Of a DNA stretch of 48,901 nucleotides, positions 31,009-41,600 are shown piece after piece. A program made the position numbers and the translations under genes. The stretch covers positions 1-48,901 of IMG/VR virus record IMGVR_UViG_3300033182_000984; one strand, given 5' to 3'. The notes beneath the pieces are model-generated. The model was given only the letters and a program-made list of their open reading frames with translations, made no database searches and had not been told where the DNA came from. Numbering within the stretch: position 1 is the stretch's first letter; each line of letters begins with the position of its first letter. This stretch comes from a virus.

Positions 31009-32655
31009 ATGGACGACCCAAAGTCGCTAGAAAAAGTCACAAACAAGTACCTGTGCATGGTTTCCGGACAGAAACGGATGGAACCATGTGACGGGTGCTC
31101 CAATCCAAAAGGCTGCCTGTCGCGCGGCATGCAGTACAAGGAGACGGAAGAGATGGATCAGCAGGAAGAAAAGGCAATCCTCAAGGTCAGTGCCGACGGC
31201 GACGTCGTTTCCTGCGCCAAAGGCATGGAAGCCAAAGAGTGTGGCTACAAGGGCGGCAAGGTTTGCGGCGCTTGCGGTGCGATGGTCGTGAAGTCCAAAG
31301 AGGCCGACGAGATGCCGATGGACGTTGAAGACGACGAAGAGGACATGTCGGAAGACATGGAGAAGAAGAAGAAGGCTATGCCTGGCTCTCCCGTCATGGG
31401 CACCGATGCGGACGAGGTTCGTGCTCAGGCCGCGCGTGGCGACAACGAGGACGAGGAAGAGGAAGAGGACGAGGAAGAGTCCGACGATGAGTCTGAGGAT
31501 TCGGCCGAGATGTCCATGAAGAAAAAGGCCGCCAAGGAGAAAATGGCGGACATGCCTGAGGGCGACATGCCTGACGCCGAGATGGACGAAGAGGACGAAG
31601 AGGACGAAGAGATGGCGGAGCCTAAGGGCTACGGCATGATGAAGCCCAGCAAGGAGTCTCGTCGTCGTGCGCTTCAGATGGCCGGTGGCAAGAAGGCCGC
31701 CGACATTGATCTGGAGGACGCCTACCTCTGCCAGTTCAGCCGCAAGGTGCTCCCGAACTCGTCGCCCGTTTGCGAGAACTGCCCCGGTGGTTGCATGGCT
31801 GAAGGCGAGCTCGTCGGTATCGCCGATGTTGAAGGCATGGCGCTCGACATGTTCGGTGGCAAGGTTCTCGCCTCTGGCTACACCGGCACCGAGGAAGATG
31901 ACTTCGGCAACCTGTTCGTCGTGGACATCCTCTCAAAGGACGGCCATGCGATTGAAATCATCGCTGACGGTGACACTGGCGAGTTGATGAACTTCCATCG
32001 TCTCAACACCGAGAACTTGGACATTGAGATGTCGCAGAAGTCGCTCGAGGATCAGGACGACTTCGCTCCCAAGTATGTGGACATCAAGACCGCCGAGGCA
32101 ATCGCCATGGGCGTGCTTGAGAATGAGATCGGCACGAAGGGTGAGACCCAGCAGGCCGACTCCGACATCTTTGAGGGATACGACTCTTGGGTGTTTGAGA
32201 TCAACGCTGTGTCCGGCAAGTCCTATGACGTGTTCGTCGGTCTTGACGGAACCGTTCTCGGATACGACGAGTACGACTCGGCTGAGGCTGAGGACATTGA
32301 GGCTGAGGCCGCCGAGCTTGCGCTCAAGCGTGCCTACTCGGAGGATGAGCGTGAGGCTCTTGCTAAGCGTGGTCAGGCCCTGCCCGACGGATCGTTCCCG
32401 ATCAAGGACGTTGACGATCTGAAGAATGCCATTCAGGCGTTCGGTCGCGCCAAGGACAAGGACAAGGCCAAGGCTCACATCATGAAGCGAGCCATGGATC
32501 TCGGCAAGGAAGATCTGATTCCTGAGTCGTGGGTGCCGAAGAAGGTGCAGGCCGAGGCCGCTGGCGAGAAGTCTGACGAGGACAGCCAGTTGCTGAAGGA
32601 TCTCATGGAGTTCCAGATGCTTGCCGCCGAGCAGGATCTTGATGGCCTGATCTGA
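31009..32655 (+). CDS. Acidic Cys-rich head protein, possible scaffold
   Basis: 548 aa. It has three Cys groups (residues about 16-38, 67-92 and 240-265) of which the first and third look like copies of one pattern: YLC then PC or PVC, x-x-C and GC. A long Asp/Glu/Met-rich segment (about 100-215) is likely disordered. Then two PepSY-like beta units ('AIEIIADGDTGELMNFHRLN', 'YDVFVGLDGTVLGYDEYD') and a C-terminal helical motif ('FPIKDVDDLKNAIQAFGRAK', HIMKRAMDLGKEDLIPESW) known from other actinophage head proteins. Acidic, placed after the protease, it could serve as scaffold; that is inference. Confidence 0.65.
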   Translation: MDDPKSLEKVTNKYLCMVSGQKRMEPCDGCSNPKGCLSRGMQYKETEEMDQQEEKAILKVSADGDVVSCAKGMEAKECGYKGGKVCGACGAMVVKSKEADEMPMDVEDDEEDMSEDMEKKKKAMPGSPVMGTDADEVRAQAARGDNEDEEEEEDEEESDDESEDSAEMSMKKKAAKEKMADMPEGDMPDAEMDEEDEEDEEMAEPKGYGMMKPSKESRRRALQMAGGKKAADIDLEDAYLCQFSRKVLPNSSPVCENCPGGCMAEGELVGIADVEGMALDMFGGKVLASGYTGTEEDDFGNLFVVDILSKDGHAIEIIADGDTGELMNFHRLNTENLDIEMSQKSLEDQDDFAPKYVDIKTAEAIAMGVLENEIGTKGETQQADSDIFEGYDSWVFEINAVSGKSYDVFVGLDGTVLGYDEYDSAEAEDIEAEAAELALKRAYSEDEREALAKRGQALPDGSFPIKDVDDLKNAIQAFGRAKDKDKAKAHIMKRAMDLGKEDLIPESWVPKKVQAEAAGEKSDEDSQLLKDLMEFQMLAAEQDLDGLI

Positions 32656-32691
32656 AGCCCGCTCCTCGGAGCATAAAAAGGAAGTGTTGCT

Positions 32692-32964
32692 GTGAACGTT
32701 CGTGAGGCTGCTTTGCGCATTGATCGTCGCAGTCACTGGGCGTCAAATGCTCGTTCGGCTGCTTTCGCCAACTCGTCACACATTGATATGGTTCCCCACA
32801 GCATTGGATACGGCGGGAAAAGCGGGGTCCACGTTCGTCGTGTGACGTTTGATCGTTACAGCGATGACTACGTCGGCAAGTTGCGAGCGAAGTTTGCGGA
32901 TTCACGTATGCGTCTGTATCAGCGGATCGCTGCGGGAATCAATAACGATTGTGGATGTGACTGA
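32692..32964 (+). CDS. Small head-operon protein with Cys tail
   Basis: 90 aa, GTG start with AAGGAAG upstream. Basic and helical, it has a central 'DMVPHSIGYGGKSGVHVRRV' segment and ends NNDCGCD. The CGC tail recurs in the next protein and in the protease, suggesting metal or disulfide links among these head proteins. No known domain. The stop overlaps the next start (TGATG). Confidence 0.6.
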   Translation: MNVREAALRIDRRSHWASNARSAAFANSSHIDMVPHSIGYGGKSGVHVRRVTFDRYSDDYVGKLRAKFADSRMRLYQRIAAGINNDCGCD

Positions 32965-33566
32965 TGGAAGAAAAAGCGCCGAAACCCGCGGCAGTTGAAA
33001 CTCTTCTTGATCTTCCGCAGGAGCGCATCACCGGCGACATTCTTCGTGGGTACGGTCCTCGTAGAGGGAACCTAGAACGCCTGTTGCGTTATTGGCGTCC
33101 GATTATGCGTAAGCCGGGCGGGTTTCGTCGTTGCATGGTGATTCTTGCCGATCATCCAGAGTTGTATCCGTTGGAGCGTCTGTGCGCATGGTTGCATCAC
33201 GAAACGACAGGGTTGTGGCCGAACGAGGGATGTCATCATCCCGGCATGCGGAATTGTCGTGGCAAGCCACGTAAAGGTCGGCGTGGTTCTATCTGGACTG
33301 ATCGTGAGTGGAACCGTCGTCTGGCTCGACGTTTCCGTCGTGGGAAGAAAGACGGCATGGGTGGCATGGTGGAGAACTATGTGGTCACCCAGTCGGATTG
33401 GGATCACGCACAAAAAGTTCTGTCTGATTTTGTTGAGATGGAATCGGATTTCGTGAAGTACATCAATGACTCTGCGAACTGGATGCATGAGGGTCAGGAC
33501 GAGGCCGGCAACTGGGTTGAGCATGAACGCGCCAAGGGTGACGGGGATTGCGGCTGTGGCTGCTGA
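32964..33566 (+). CDS. Basic head-operon protein with Cys tail, unknown function
   Basis: 200 aa. The sequence has an Arg-rich N-terminal half ('GPRRGNLERLLRYWRPIMRK', 'RLCAWLHHETTGLWPNEGCH', HPGMRNCRGK) with a possible metal site made of His/Cys residues, and a helical C-terminal half ending GDGDCGCGC. Similar proteins lie beside portal and MuF genes in other actinophages, though I know no function. The end overlaps the start of the 688-aa gene by eleven bases. Confidence 0.6.
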   Translation: MEEKAPKPAAVETLLDLPQERITGDILRGYGPRRGNLERLLRYWRPIMRKPGGFRRCMVILADHPELYPLERLCAWLHHETTGLWPNEGCHHPGMRNCRGKPRKGRRGSIWTDREWNRRLARRFRRGKKDGMGGMVENYVVTQSDWDHAQKVLSDFVEMESDFVKYINDSANWMHEGQDEAGNWVEHERAKGDGDCGCGC

Positions 33567-35622
33567 AATTCGCCGCATCCGCACTGTCTTCTTGCGCCAC
33601 GTCAAAGCGTTGGAAGAGCCGGTTCCAACCAATCTGTTTTACGAGCCGTTGAATGGATCCGACGAGTTGTTGCGGTACAAGGGAATGTTGTATCGCTCTG
33701 GTGCTTTGAAGCGTGGCGAAGAAAAAGTTGTTGGTGTTGTCGGTTCGTCTAGTCGTGCCGGTCAGGCTGCGCAGGCGGCGGGTTCTATTGCGCTTCCGGG
33801 CAACATCAGCCCTGTCCGTAGCCCTGTGCGGTCCGGTATTGCTCGAGCGTTGACGCCAGGCGGTGGTCGTGGCCGAGGAAGCGTTGGGATTCCGGGTAAG
33901 CCTGAGCGTGGCTGGCGGTGCCCTGAAGGCTTTCAGTTCGGTGGACGTTTCACTGATGAAAACTTTTCTACGTGCGGTAAACAGTTGTTTGATATCCCGT
34001 CGCTACGGGAAACGATTGGGCAGGCGGTATACCGCACGCGTGGTTACCGTGGCACTGGCGGCGCACCTGAAGCTCGTGGTGGTGAAGCACGAAAGTTGAC
34101 TGCCGCTGAAGCCCCTGATGTTGACATCATGGTTAGACGTGCCGCCAACGTTCCGGTGGTCGGCGACGAGGACAAAAAGCAACGTTCGGCGTCAATCAAA
34201 AATGCTGTTGAGGCTGTCCAAAATCAAGATGGCACTTCGGCTTTGCTGGTTCGTCGTGACGGTTACGTCATGGTTCCGGTCGTGTCTTCTGAGGAGTTGC
34301 GTGGCGTTCCGGATAACCGCAACATGGAGCAGGCTGCGTGGGTTCAGTCGGTTCGTGATCCTGATCAGATCGGCCGTGACGAGTTGGGTTTCTTGTCCAA
34401 CACGGGTGTCACCACGCTTACTTACGTTACGCCTAATGGTGTACAATTGACGTTGGATCGCACACGCGATTTATCAACAGGTGAACGTCGGCAATTAGGT
34501 AAGGATGTAAACAAAGCCGCCGACATGAGCGTGGATGACGATCCGGCCGCAAGATTGAAGTTTCTCGCTGAGAAGTCCGACGGCGCTTTTGAATTCTCTC
34601 AGGATTTTGGCGACGTGAAAGACCCAGAGGGTGAAGTGACTTCGGGCGAGGGTGAGGGGAAGGCGAAATGGGTTGTTGGGGCATTCATTGATCCACCCGA
34701 GGAACGTGTTGAGGAAGTTGCGGAACCTGACGAGCAGTCTGATGCTGGTGCTGCTGACGCTCCTGTCGTTGAGCGTGTCACTGCTGCTGACGGCGAACGA
34801 ATTGACTCCGTTAAGGAGGCCGTGGAGCACATCAACAAGGGTGGGCTACTGGCGGATATTGATCCGTCGATTGTTATTGAGGCTCTGAAAAAGTCTGACA
34901 GGTACAAGGCTCGTAAGCTCAACGACGACATCACCTTGTATGAGTCTGAGGACGGACAGCGCATCCTGTTGAATGAAAACGCCGAGCGGTTTGAGCATTT
35001 GAGCGCTCATTTCTCGTCGGAGGTGTTGCGTGAGATGGGTGTTCAAGCGCCGGCGGTGCGTTTCGCTGGCGAGGGTGACACTCGTCCGTTCTTGTATCGG
35101 TCTCCGGATGGCGTCATTGAAGGCGCCGAGTTGTTGGACGACGTAGACCCAGAAGAGTTGCCCCCGGACGTAATCTTGGGCACACAGTTCGCTGACTATT
35201 TGACGGACACTAGAGATCGTTCTAACGCTTCGGTTCTGGGTGTTCAGGTTGGTGACACGACAGAGGCTGTTGTGACGGTCGGTCCGATGGCTGCGCTTAT
35301 CGGTTTGGACGAGGATGAACTTGAGGCTCGTCGAAACATCGGTCCAGAAGAGTTCTTTGAGCAAACCACTGAAGCGTACGGTCGTAACTTTGAAGGCGCC
35401 GATGAAGAAACTCGGTCATTGATGCTTCAGGTTGTTGAAGGTTTGCTTGAGCGTGCCCGAGAGTTCAACTTTGATGAGTACCGCCAGAAACTTGAGTCAG
35501 ACGGTATTCTTAGTGAAGCCGAACTACAACATCTTGAGATTGTTCAAGAAATTTTTGAAACTCGGCTTGAGGCTTTGAATTCCTCAAAAGACACCATTCT
35601 TCATATCTTGGGTCTGTCATGA
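33556..35622 (+). CDS. Large virion protein with degenerate kinase-like domain
   Basis: 688 aa if started at the GTG at 33556; ATG at 33523 or GTG at 33538 are alternatives. Residues 119-142 hold the motif GWRCPEGFQFGGRFTD...CG, shared with the 2484-aa protein. A globular domain lies at about 190-330. The C-terminal ~270 residues look like a diverged protein- or PI-kinase fold: 'DDITLYESEDGQRILLNENA' (N-lobe strands), 'SSEVLREMGVQAPAVRF' (helix), 'ADYLTDTRDRSNASVLG' (catalytic-loop-like, D554 and N557). The usual DFG/IDHG is replaced by VTVGPM, so it is probably inactive or altered. It is likely a minor capsid or ejected protein. Confidence 0.6.
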   Translation: MAAEIRRIRTVFLRHVKALEEPVPTNLFYEPLNGSDELLRYKGMLYRSGALKRGEEKVVGVVGSSSRAGQAAQAAGSIALPGNISPVRSPVRSGIARALTPGGGRGRGSVGIPGKPERGWRCPEGFQFGGRFTDENFSTCGKQLFDIPSLRETIGQAVYRTRGYRGTGGAPEARGGEARKLTAAEAPDVDIMVRRAANVPVVGDEDKKQRSASIKNAVEAVQNQDGTSALLVRRDGYVMVPVVSSEELRGVPDNRNMEQAAWVQSVRDPDQIGRDELGFLSNTGVTTLTYVTPNGVQLTLDRTRDLSTGERRQLGKDVNKAADMSVDDDPAARLKFLAEKSDGAFEFSQDFGDVKDPEGEVTSGEGEGKAKWVVGAFIDPPEERVEEVAEPDEQSDAGAADAPVVERVTAADGERIDSVKEAVEHINKGGLLADIDPSIVIEALKKSDRYKARKLNDDITLYESEDGQRILLNENAERFEHLSAHFSSEVLREMGVQAPAVRFAGEGDTRPFLYRSPDGVIEGAELLDDVDPEELPPDVILGTQFADYLTDTRDRSNASVLGVQVGDTTEAVVTVGPMAALIGLDEDELEARRNIGPEEFFEQTTEAYGRNFEGADEETRSLMLQVVEGLLERAREFNFDEYRQKLESDGILSEAELQHLEIVQEIFETRLEALNSSKDTILHILGLS

Positions 35623-38600
35623 GCGTAACCATCAATGTCATAACGGATGATTTGGCGCAAAACCTGCACAGCGTCACTCTCGACGATGGTGTCAACATCA
35701 AAGCCTACGGAATCACGAAGAACGGTTCTCTTTGGGCGCACTGGGCGGAAACAAAAACTGCCGAGGTGGCGTACGAGAGTCTTCCAAAAATTATGTCGCG
35801 GAGCGGTTTTAATGCTTCGTCCAAGTCGCTAGAAGTTATTGAAGAACTCATTCCGCAAGACGTTTACGTTCAACTCGTCAAAGATCTCCCCGGAGATGTG
35901 CTGGTTGGGGATGGTCCTCGCCATGAGACGATGGGTCGCCGTTACGTGGCTCGCCACGTCGCCACAAAAACGTTGGTGGCTGCTCCTTCAACAGTTCGTC
36001 GCCCGTTGCACACGTTCTCTCCGGAGCAGAGGCGTGCCGTTGTCCAGTACAAGGTCAACCGTTTCTACACGCAACAGAAATATTCCACGCTGAATCTTGA
36101 AGTCAAAAAGGTCCGTGCGATTTTTGATCGGAACATCGGACCCGGTGGCGGTTGGCGTTGCCCTGACGGAACCATGTACGGCGGTCGTATCACTGATCGT
36201 TTTGGACGTGGTTGTGGTGGTGGACTGACTCGTCGTATCGGTCAGGCCATCATGCGGGCGGGTCGTCGTCTTGATGACATCGGTCAGGCACGTGATACTC
36301 GTCGTGCGGCACGCCGTGCGCAACGTCAAGTGAACCGAGCGAGGCGCGCTGATCGTCGTGCTTCACGTCGTGGTAGGGCGAGTAATGCTCTGGAGCGTTT
36401 GAGCCAGCGTCTCGTTGGTGATTACGTTCCGGCGGATCGCCGTATTGGCCGTGAGGCTCGAGGCGGCATGGATGTTGAGACGGGCCGAGCTCGTCGTCGT
36501 CCAACTCCTGCGCCTGATGTGGTGCCGGACGGCCCTCCGGCTCGGCCGCAGGGTGGGCGTCGTCGTCGCAGAAATGTTCCTGAGGGCGATAGGCGGCCTC
36601 GTCGTGAGAACCGGACTGGTCGTAGGCGTCGTGTGTTTGATGAGGCGACGGGCGATGTTGTTGATCCGGACACGGGTGAGGTTCCGGAGCGCCGTGAACG
36701 GGATCGTGACGGTGGTCGTGGTGGCATGCCTCGCACGATTGAAGAAGTTGATGCTCGTATCGCCGAACTAGAGCGAGAGCGTGCAGAGAATCGTCGGCGC
36801 CGAGATCCAAACAGGCGTGATGGCAACATCCGTGAGCGGGAGATTGACGACGAGATCCGTCAACTTGAATTGCAACGGGCGTTCCTACAACAAGAGGGTC
36901 GTGACGGTGATCGTGATCGGGTTGAGCGTGATCCCGATCTGATTGATGGTTCTGGATCCGGTCTTTTGCCTCGTGGACCTGATGGCCGTCGCCCTGATCG
37001 TGACGGCCGACGTCCTCGCCCTGATGGCGACGGCCGACGTCCTCGCCCTGATGGCGACGGCCGGCGCCCTGCTCCTCGTCCGCGTCCTGACGGAGATGCA
37101 CGCCCGGCGCCTCGTCCAAGACGTGAGCAGACCGGTGAGCGCCCTGATCAGCGTTTGTCTTTGCGGGAACGTGTTGCTGACGCTATTGAGCGTGCTGTCC
37201 AAAGACTGATCGGTAACTATGTTCCAGCTGATCGTCGTACTGGCCGTGAGGCCCGTGGCGGTTTGCCTGTTGATCGTGAGCGTCGTAACCGGCGTGCACA
37301 GTTGTCTAATGCGTTGGAGCGTGCCGCTCAGCGTCTTCTTCGCCGACGTGATGGACGTTCTCGTGAACGTCGCCGTGAGGACAACCGTCGTCGGCGTCGT
37401 CGTGATGAGCGGACGATCACTGATGAGGAGATGACGAACAGGCTGGAACGTGAACTTCGTGAGGAGTTGAACCTCACACCTGAGCGTGATCCGGACGCCG
37501 CCCCTGAGGATGCTCGTCGTGACGATGAGATCCGTGAGGATGTGGAAGAGTTCGTTGAGGCAATTTCTGCTGAACGTGATGCCCCTGACGCACCCGATGC
37601 AGATGAGGCTGATGATCCGTCCGAGGCCGCCATCCAAGAGTCAATTGATCGTGCCGCTGAGGTAGACGGCAATTACTTTGACATGACTGACGAGGAACTT
37701 CAAGAGATTCTTCGTGACGTTGATGCCCGTGATCAAGCCGGTTATCCCGACGAACTTGATGCCGGCCGCGAGATGGGCGCTGAGCGAGAGTTGGACAGGC
37801 GTGGCGTTCAACCCCGTGCCACCGAAAGGGAGCGCCCAGATCCCGCTGACGTTGACCGTCGTCTCATTGCGGAGGCAGAGGAGCGTCGCCGTAACGGCGA
37901 GCCGCCAACCCGTGAACAGCAGGCCGCGATTGAACGGCAACGCGACCGTGACATTGTGGAGGCGGAGCGTGAGGCTCGTCGTCGAGTTTCTGAAGAAGCC
38001 GCTGGACCGGATCGTGACGATGATGACGATCGTTCTCCGGAAGAGATTCTGGATGATGATCAGTATCTGATTGACGAGGCTGAAGCTCGTCGTCGTGAGG
38101 GTCAGCCGCCGACTCGTGAGCAGCAGGCTGCGATTGAGCGTCAACGTGAACGTGAGATGCAACGTATAGCAGGAGACGCTGAGGAGCGTCGCCGAGAGCG
38201 TCTCGGTGCGGAAGATGAAGAGGAGCGTCGAGTCGCTGAAGAAGTTGAGCGGGAAGGTGACGAGATTGACGACCTCGTTGGATGGGATAGTGAAGAGGTC
38301 GCCGAAGAGGTCGCAGAGGTTGAACGAGTCGTCTCTCTGCGTGCCCGTAAGGATCGTTGGGTTGACGATTCCGAAATTGAGGCCGCTGACACTGAGAGCC
38401 TTGAGCGCTTGGTTGATGAGATTGACAAAACCGACATGGAAGGGTTGTCCGTGCTTCAGCGCGTGGGCCTTCTGCGAAACCGCAAACTGGCGCAACGGCA
38501 GTTGGACATCCGAGAAGGCCGAGACGGTGTTGACGTTGATCCGGTAAGTCGCCGCGATTTGACGAACGTCCGTAACCGGTTCCCGCGTCGTGGTCTACCA

Positions 38601-41600
38601 CGTCGAGCGTTCTGGCGTGACGACGATTCAATGAGCCGCTCAGACAAAGATGCCTACGAGAGGCGTTTCGGTCAGTACTACTACGACGATGAAGGCAACT
38701 TGAACCGTCGTGGTTTGCGTGTGAACCGTGAACTTGGCCGTGAGCGCCACGAGCGCTTGCAGGCTGAGCGCGACAAGGAAATGCAGGCCGCAGGGGAGCG
38801 AGGCGAGGCGGCTTCTCCTCCTGATAGGACGCCGCTGGAGCAGCGTAGCGATCGGACGGTTGTTGATCCTGACGGCGTGGAGCGCCCTGCGGTTCCTTCA
38901 GAGATTGATCCGATGGCGGAACTTGGTGCAACAGGCAACAACAGCGACGACTTCGCGCGCCGATACTTGGACCGTCAAAATCGGCGATCTGAGGAACAGA
39001 ATCTTGTGTGGCGGAATCTGGACGCTGGCTTCCGTGACAACATTGACAATCCTGAAGACCTCCGAGATTTTGCGAATGAAGTTGAAGAGGAAATGGCTGA
39101 ACTCAGAGGTCGCATCGGCGCCCGAGATTCTGATGTCGTTGAGCAGGCCGACGTCAGAAACGGCATCATTGCCCGAGAAGCAGCTCTTGCCAGAATCAAC
39201 AATCGGTTGAGCGACTTTGAGACTGAAAGCGTCATCAGCGGTCGTGATACGGACGACGATTTCCCAGCGGCCCGTGCCCGAAACGCTTTGGATGATCTGG
39301 TTATGGAGGCTGTCGGCGCCGATCGTGAAGCCGCTTTGGATGAGCGCCTTGAAAAGTTGATGGATTCCGAGCAGGGCCGTGAAATTGTTCGTGAAGCAAT
39401 GCGTGAACGGCTGGACAAACTGCAACAGCATTTTGAACGTCCTGATGAGAACCCAGACACGCTGGTTGAGACGGACGAGTTTTTGGACACGATGGCTCGT
39501 GCCGCCAAGCGTCGTGGTGAAGGCGATCTGGATCAGTTGTTCTACAACACCCTCACGGAAATGTTCGGCAACACCGCTGCGGGAGAAAACCTTTACCCCG
39601 GTGACGATGGGGATGGCCGAATCACGCCAACGGGTCGCTTGCGTGTGTTGAACCAGTACGCCCGTGCGCGTAAAGACATTCGTGATCGTCTAGATCGTGG
39701 CAATCAACTGCCCGGTCACATTTTTGCTTTGGCCGATATTGAGAATCAGCGTTTCGGCGATCGTGACCCCGATCCGATCGCCGAAGTTGTTCAGCGACAG
39801 CTTGTTTCTGCCTTGTTGAAGAACACAATTCCGAGGCTTGTTGCGGATGATCGTGGTATCGGTGAAGGAACTGTTCGCCGAATGATTGACCTTGAACGCA
39901 ACGGGGGTCTTGAAAGAAATCTAAACCAAATGTTGGACAATCTTCAGCAGGTTGAACGTTTCGACGTTGATCAAAACTTTGCGAACGTGATTGTTGCGAT
40001 GCTGCAAGAGGCGCGTGATGCGAGACGTCGTGGGGACAGCGATGTCGCCAACGAACTCACAGAGGAACTTGATCGATTCGGTGCTGCGTTGGGTGCTCGG
40101 CTGCGAGAGCAGAACGGTACCGAGTTCCCGCCTGATCTTCGTGCAGACGATTTTGCTGGAATGGGTGGCGTCCTTGATAGGGCTGATAATTATCGTGGCT
40201 TCGGTGTGGACATGCCGGGCAGTCCGCGTGAAATGGGCGACGATGCGCTTCAAGAGCAGTTTGAGTTCCTTGAGCGTCTACATAACCCAGAACTGCTACG
40301 CCAGTATGTAGGCGAGCGAGGTTTTGAAAGCCCGCTTGAGCAGGCGCTTGTTTTCCAGCGGATCAATCAGCTTCACGGTCGTGGCCGTGTCCAAGAAAAC
40401 CGACGTATTGAACTTGCCGAGGAAATGAATCGCCGTGGCTTGAAGGCGTTTGATGCTGATCGTGCCGCTAACCGAGTTCAGCGTCAACGCATGGAGGCCG
40501 CTCAAGGTATCAATGATCCTCTTGACGGCAGTCCGGCTCGCCGCATGGAGAAGATGGTTGACGAAGCATTTGATCGTCGTCGTGATCAGCTTCAGCGAAT
40601 TGATGGTTTTGATCCTGCGAACCCGCCGTGGGAAAACCTTTCCGACGACGACTTGTTGATTGACCCCGACAATCTTCGGGCGATCTTGGATGGCAGTGAT
40701 CCAACACTTGGAGGCATAGAGCGCAACCGAGACAAGATTGACGCTGCGTTCGCCAAAATGTTTGTCATTGAGTACACGGCCCCCGACGGCACCAAGATGC
40801 GGACTACGCGAGCCACCGACGACTTGGACAACGGTGTCCGCCGTTGGAGAGACACTTCGTTTGATCCGAATAACGGTGGCGACTGGTTCCACACCCAATA
40901 CAACGGTCAAGTCGTCGTTGGACTAAACATTGAGGCTCAAAACTCCCAGGGTGAATGGGTTCCTGTCGGATACTCCATCCGGAGTTTCTTCGGTGACGCC
41001 GTTGGGGACGATGACTACGCCCCGCGTGGCATTGAGTCCAAATATCTCGTCATTGACAGGGTTGATATTGAGAGCAAGAAGCGCTTAAGCAATGCCGGCG
41101 GTTATTACATTGACGATCGTGGCAGTTTCCGAAATGTCACTGCTGATCTGCACTATGCCGAAACGCGCGACATTGGCGGACCAGAAGCGCTTGAAGAACT
41201 TGAGCGCAGAGGACTACTGACGAAAGCAAATCAAGGTAAAACTTTTGAACTTGAAGACGGCACTCGTGTCGTCCTTACAGGAACCCCGAGAGCAAACAGT
41301 ACTGACAACGACTGGGCCTTGTATCAAGCAGCGGATCCAGACGCCAAAGTACCTAGAGACAATGGTTTTGGAACGGCGTTCAACTACCACTGGTTCAACT
41401 ACGCCAACGCCCTCGGCTACAACAAGATCACAGTTTCCGCAGGTCTAGAAGACGGCGGCTATGTGTGGGGCCGATTCGGATACAGACCTGCAACTTCTGG
41501 TGAGATTCGTAGCATGCGTGACGCCGGTGTTCGCGAGATTATGAACTTTGACGCAGGCAGAAACAGCATCATTAAAAACGCCGAGCAACGTGAACTCCTG

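Noticed and set aside
32661-32675. GCTCC/GGAGC hairpin after the acidic head protein as terminator
   Set aside because: Only a 5-bp stem with a two-base loop, and on the plus strand it is followed by A-rich, not T-rich, sequence.
36250-37119. Minus-strand frames (His/Asp/Gln-rich) opposite the giant gene
   Set aside because: They arise from the CGT/GAC-rich codons of the Arg/Asp region on the other strand; low complexity, no ribosome sites.
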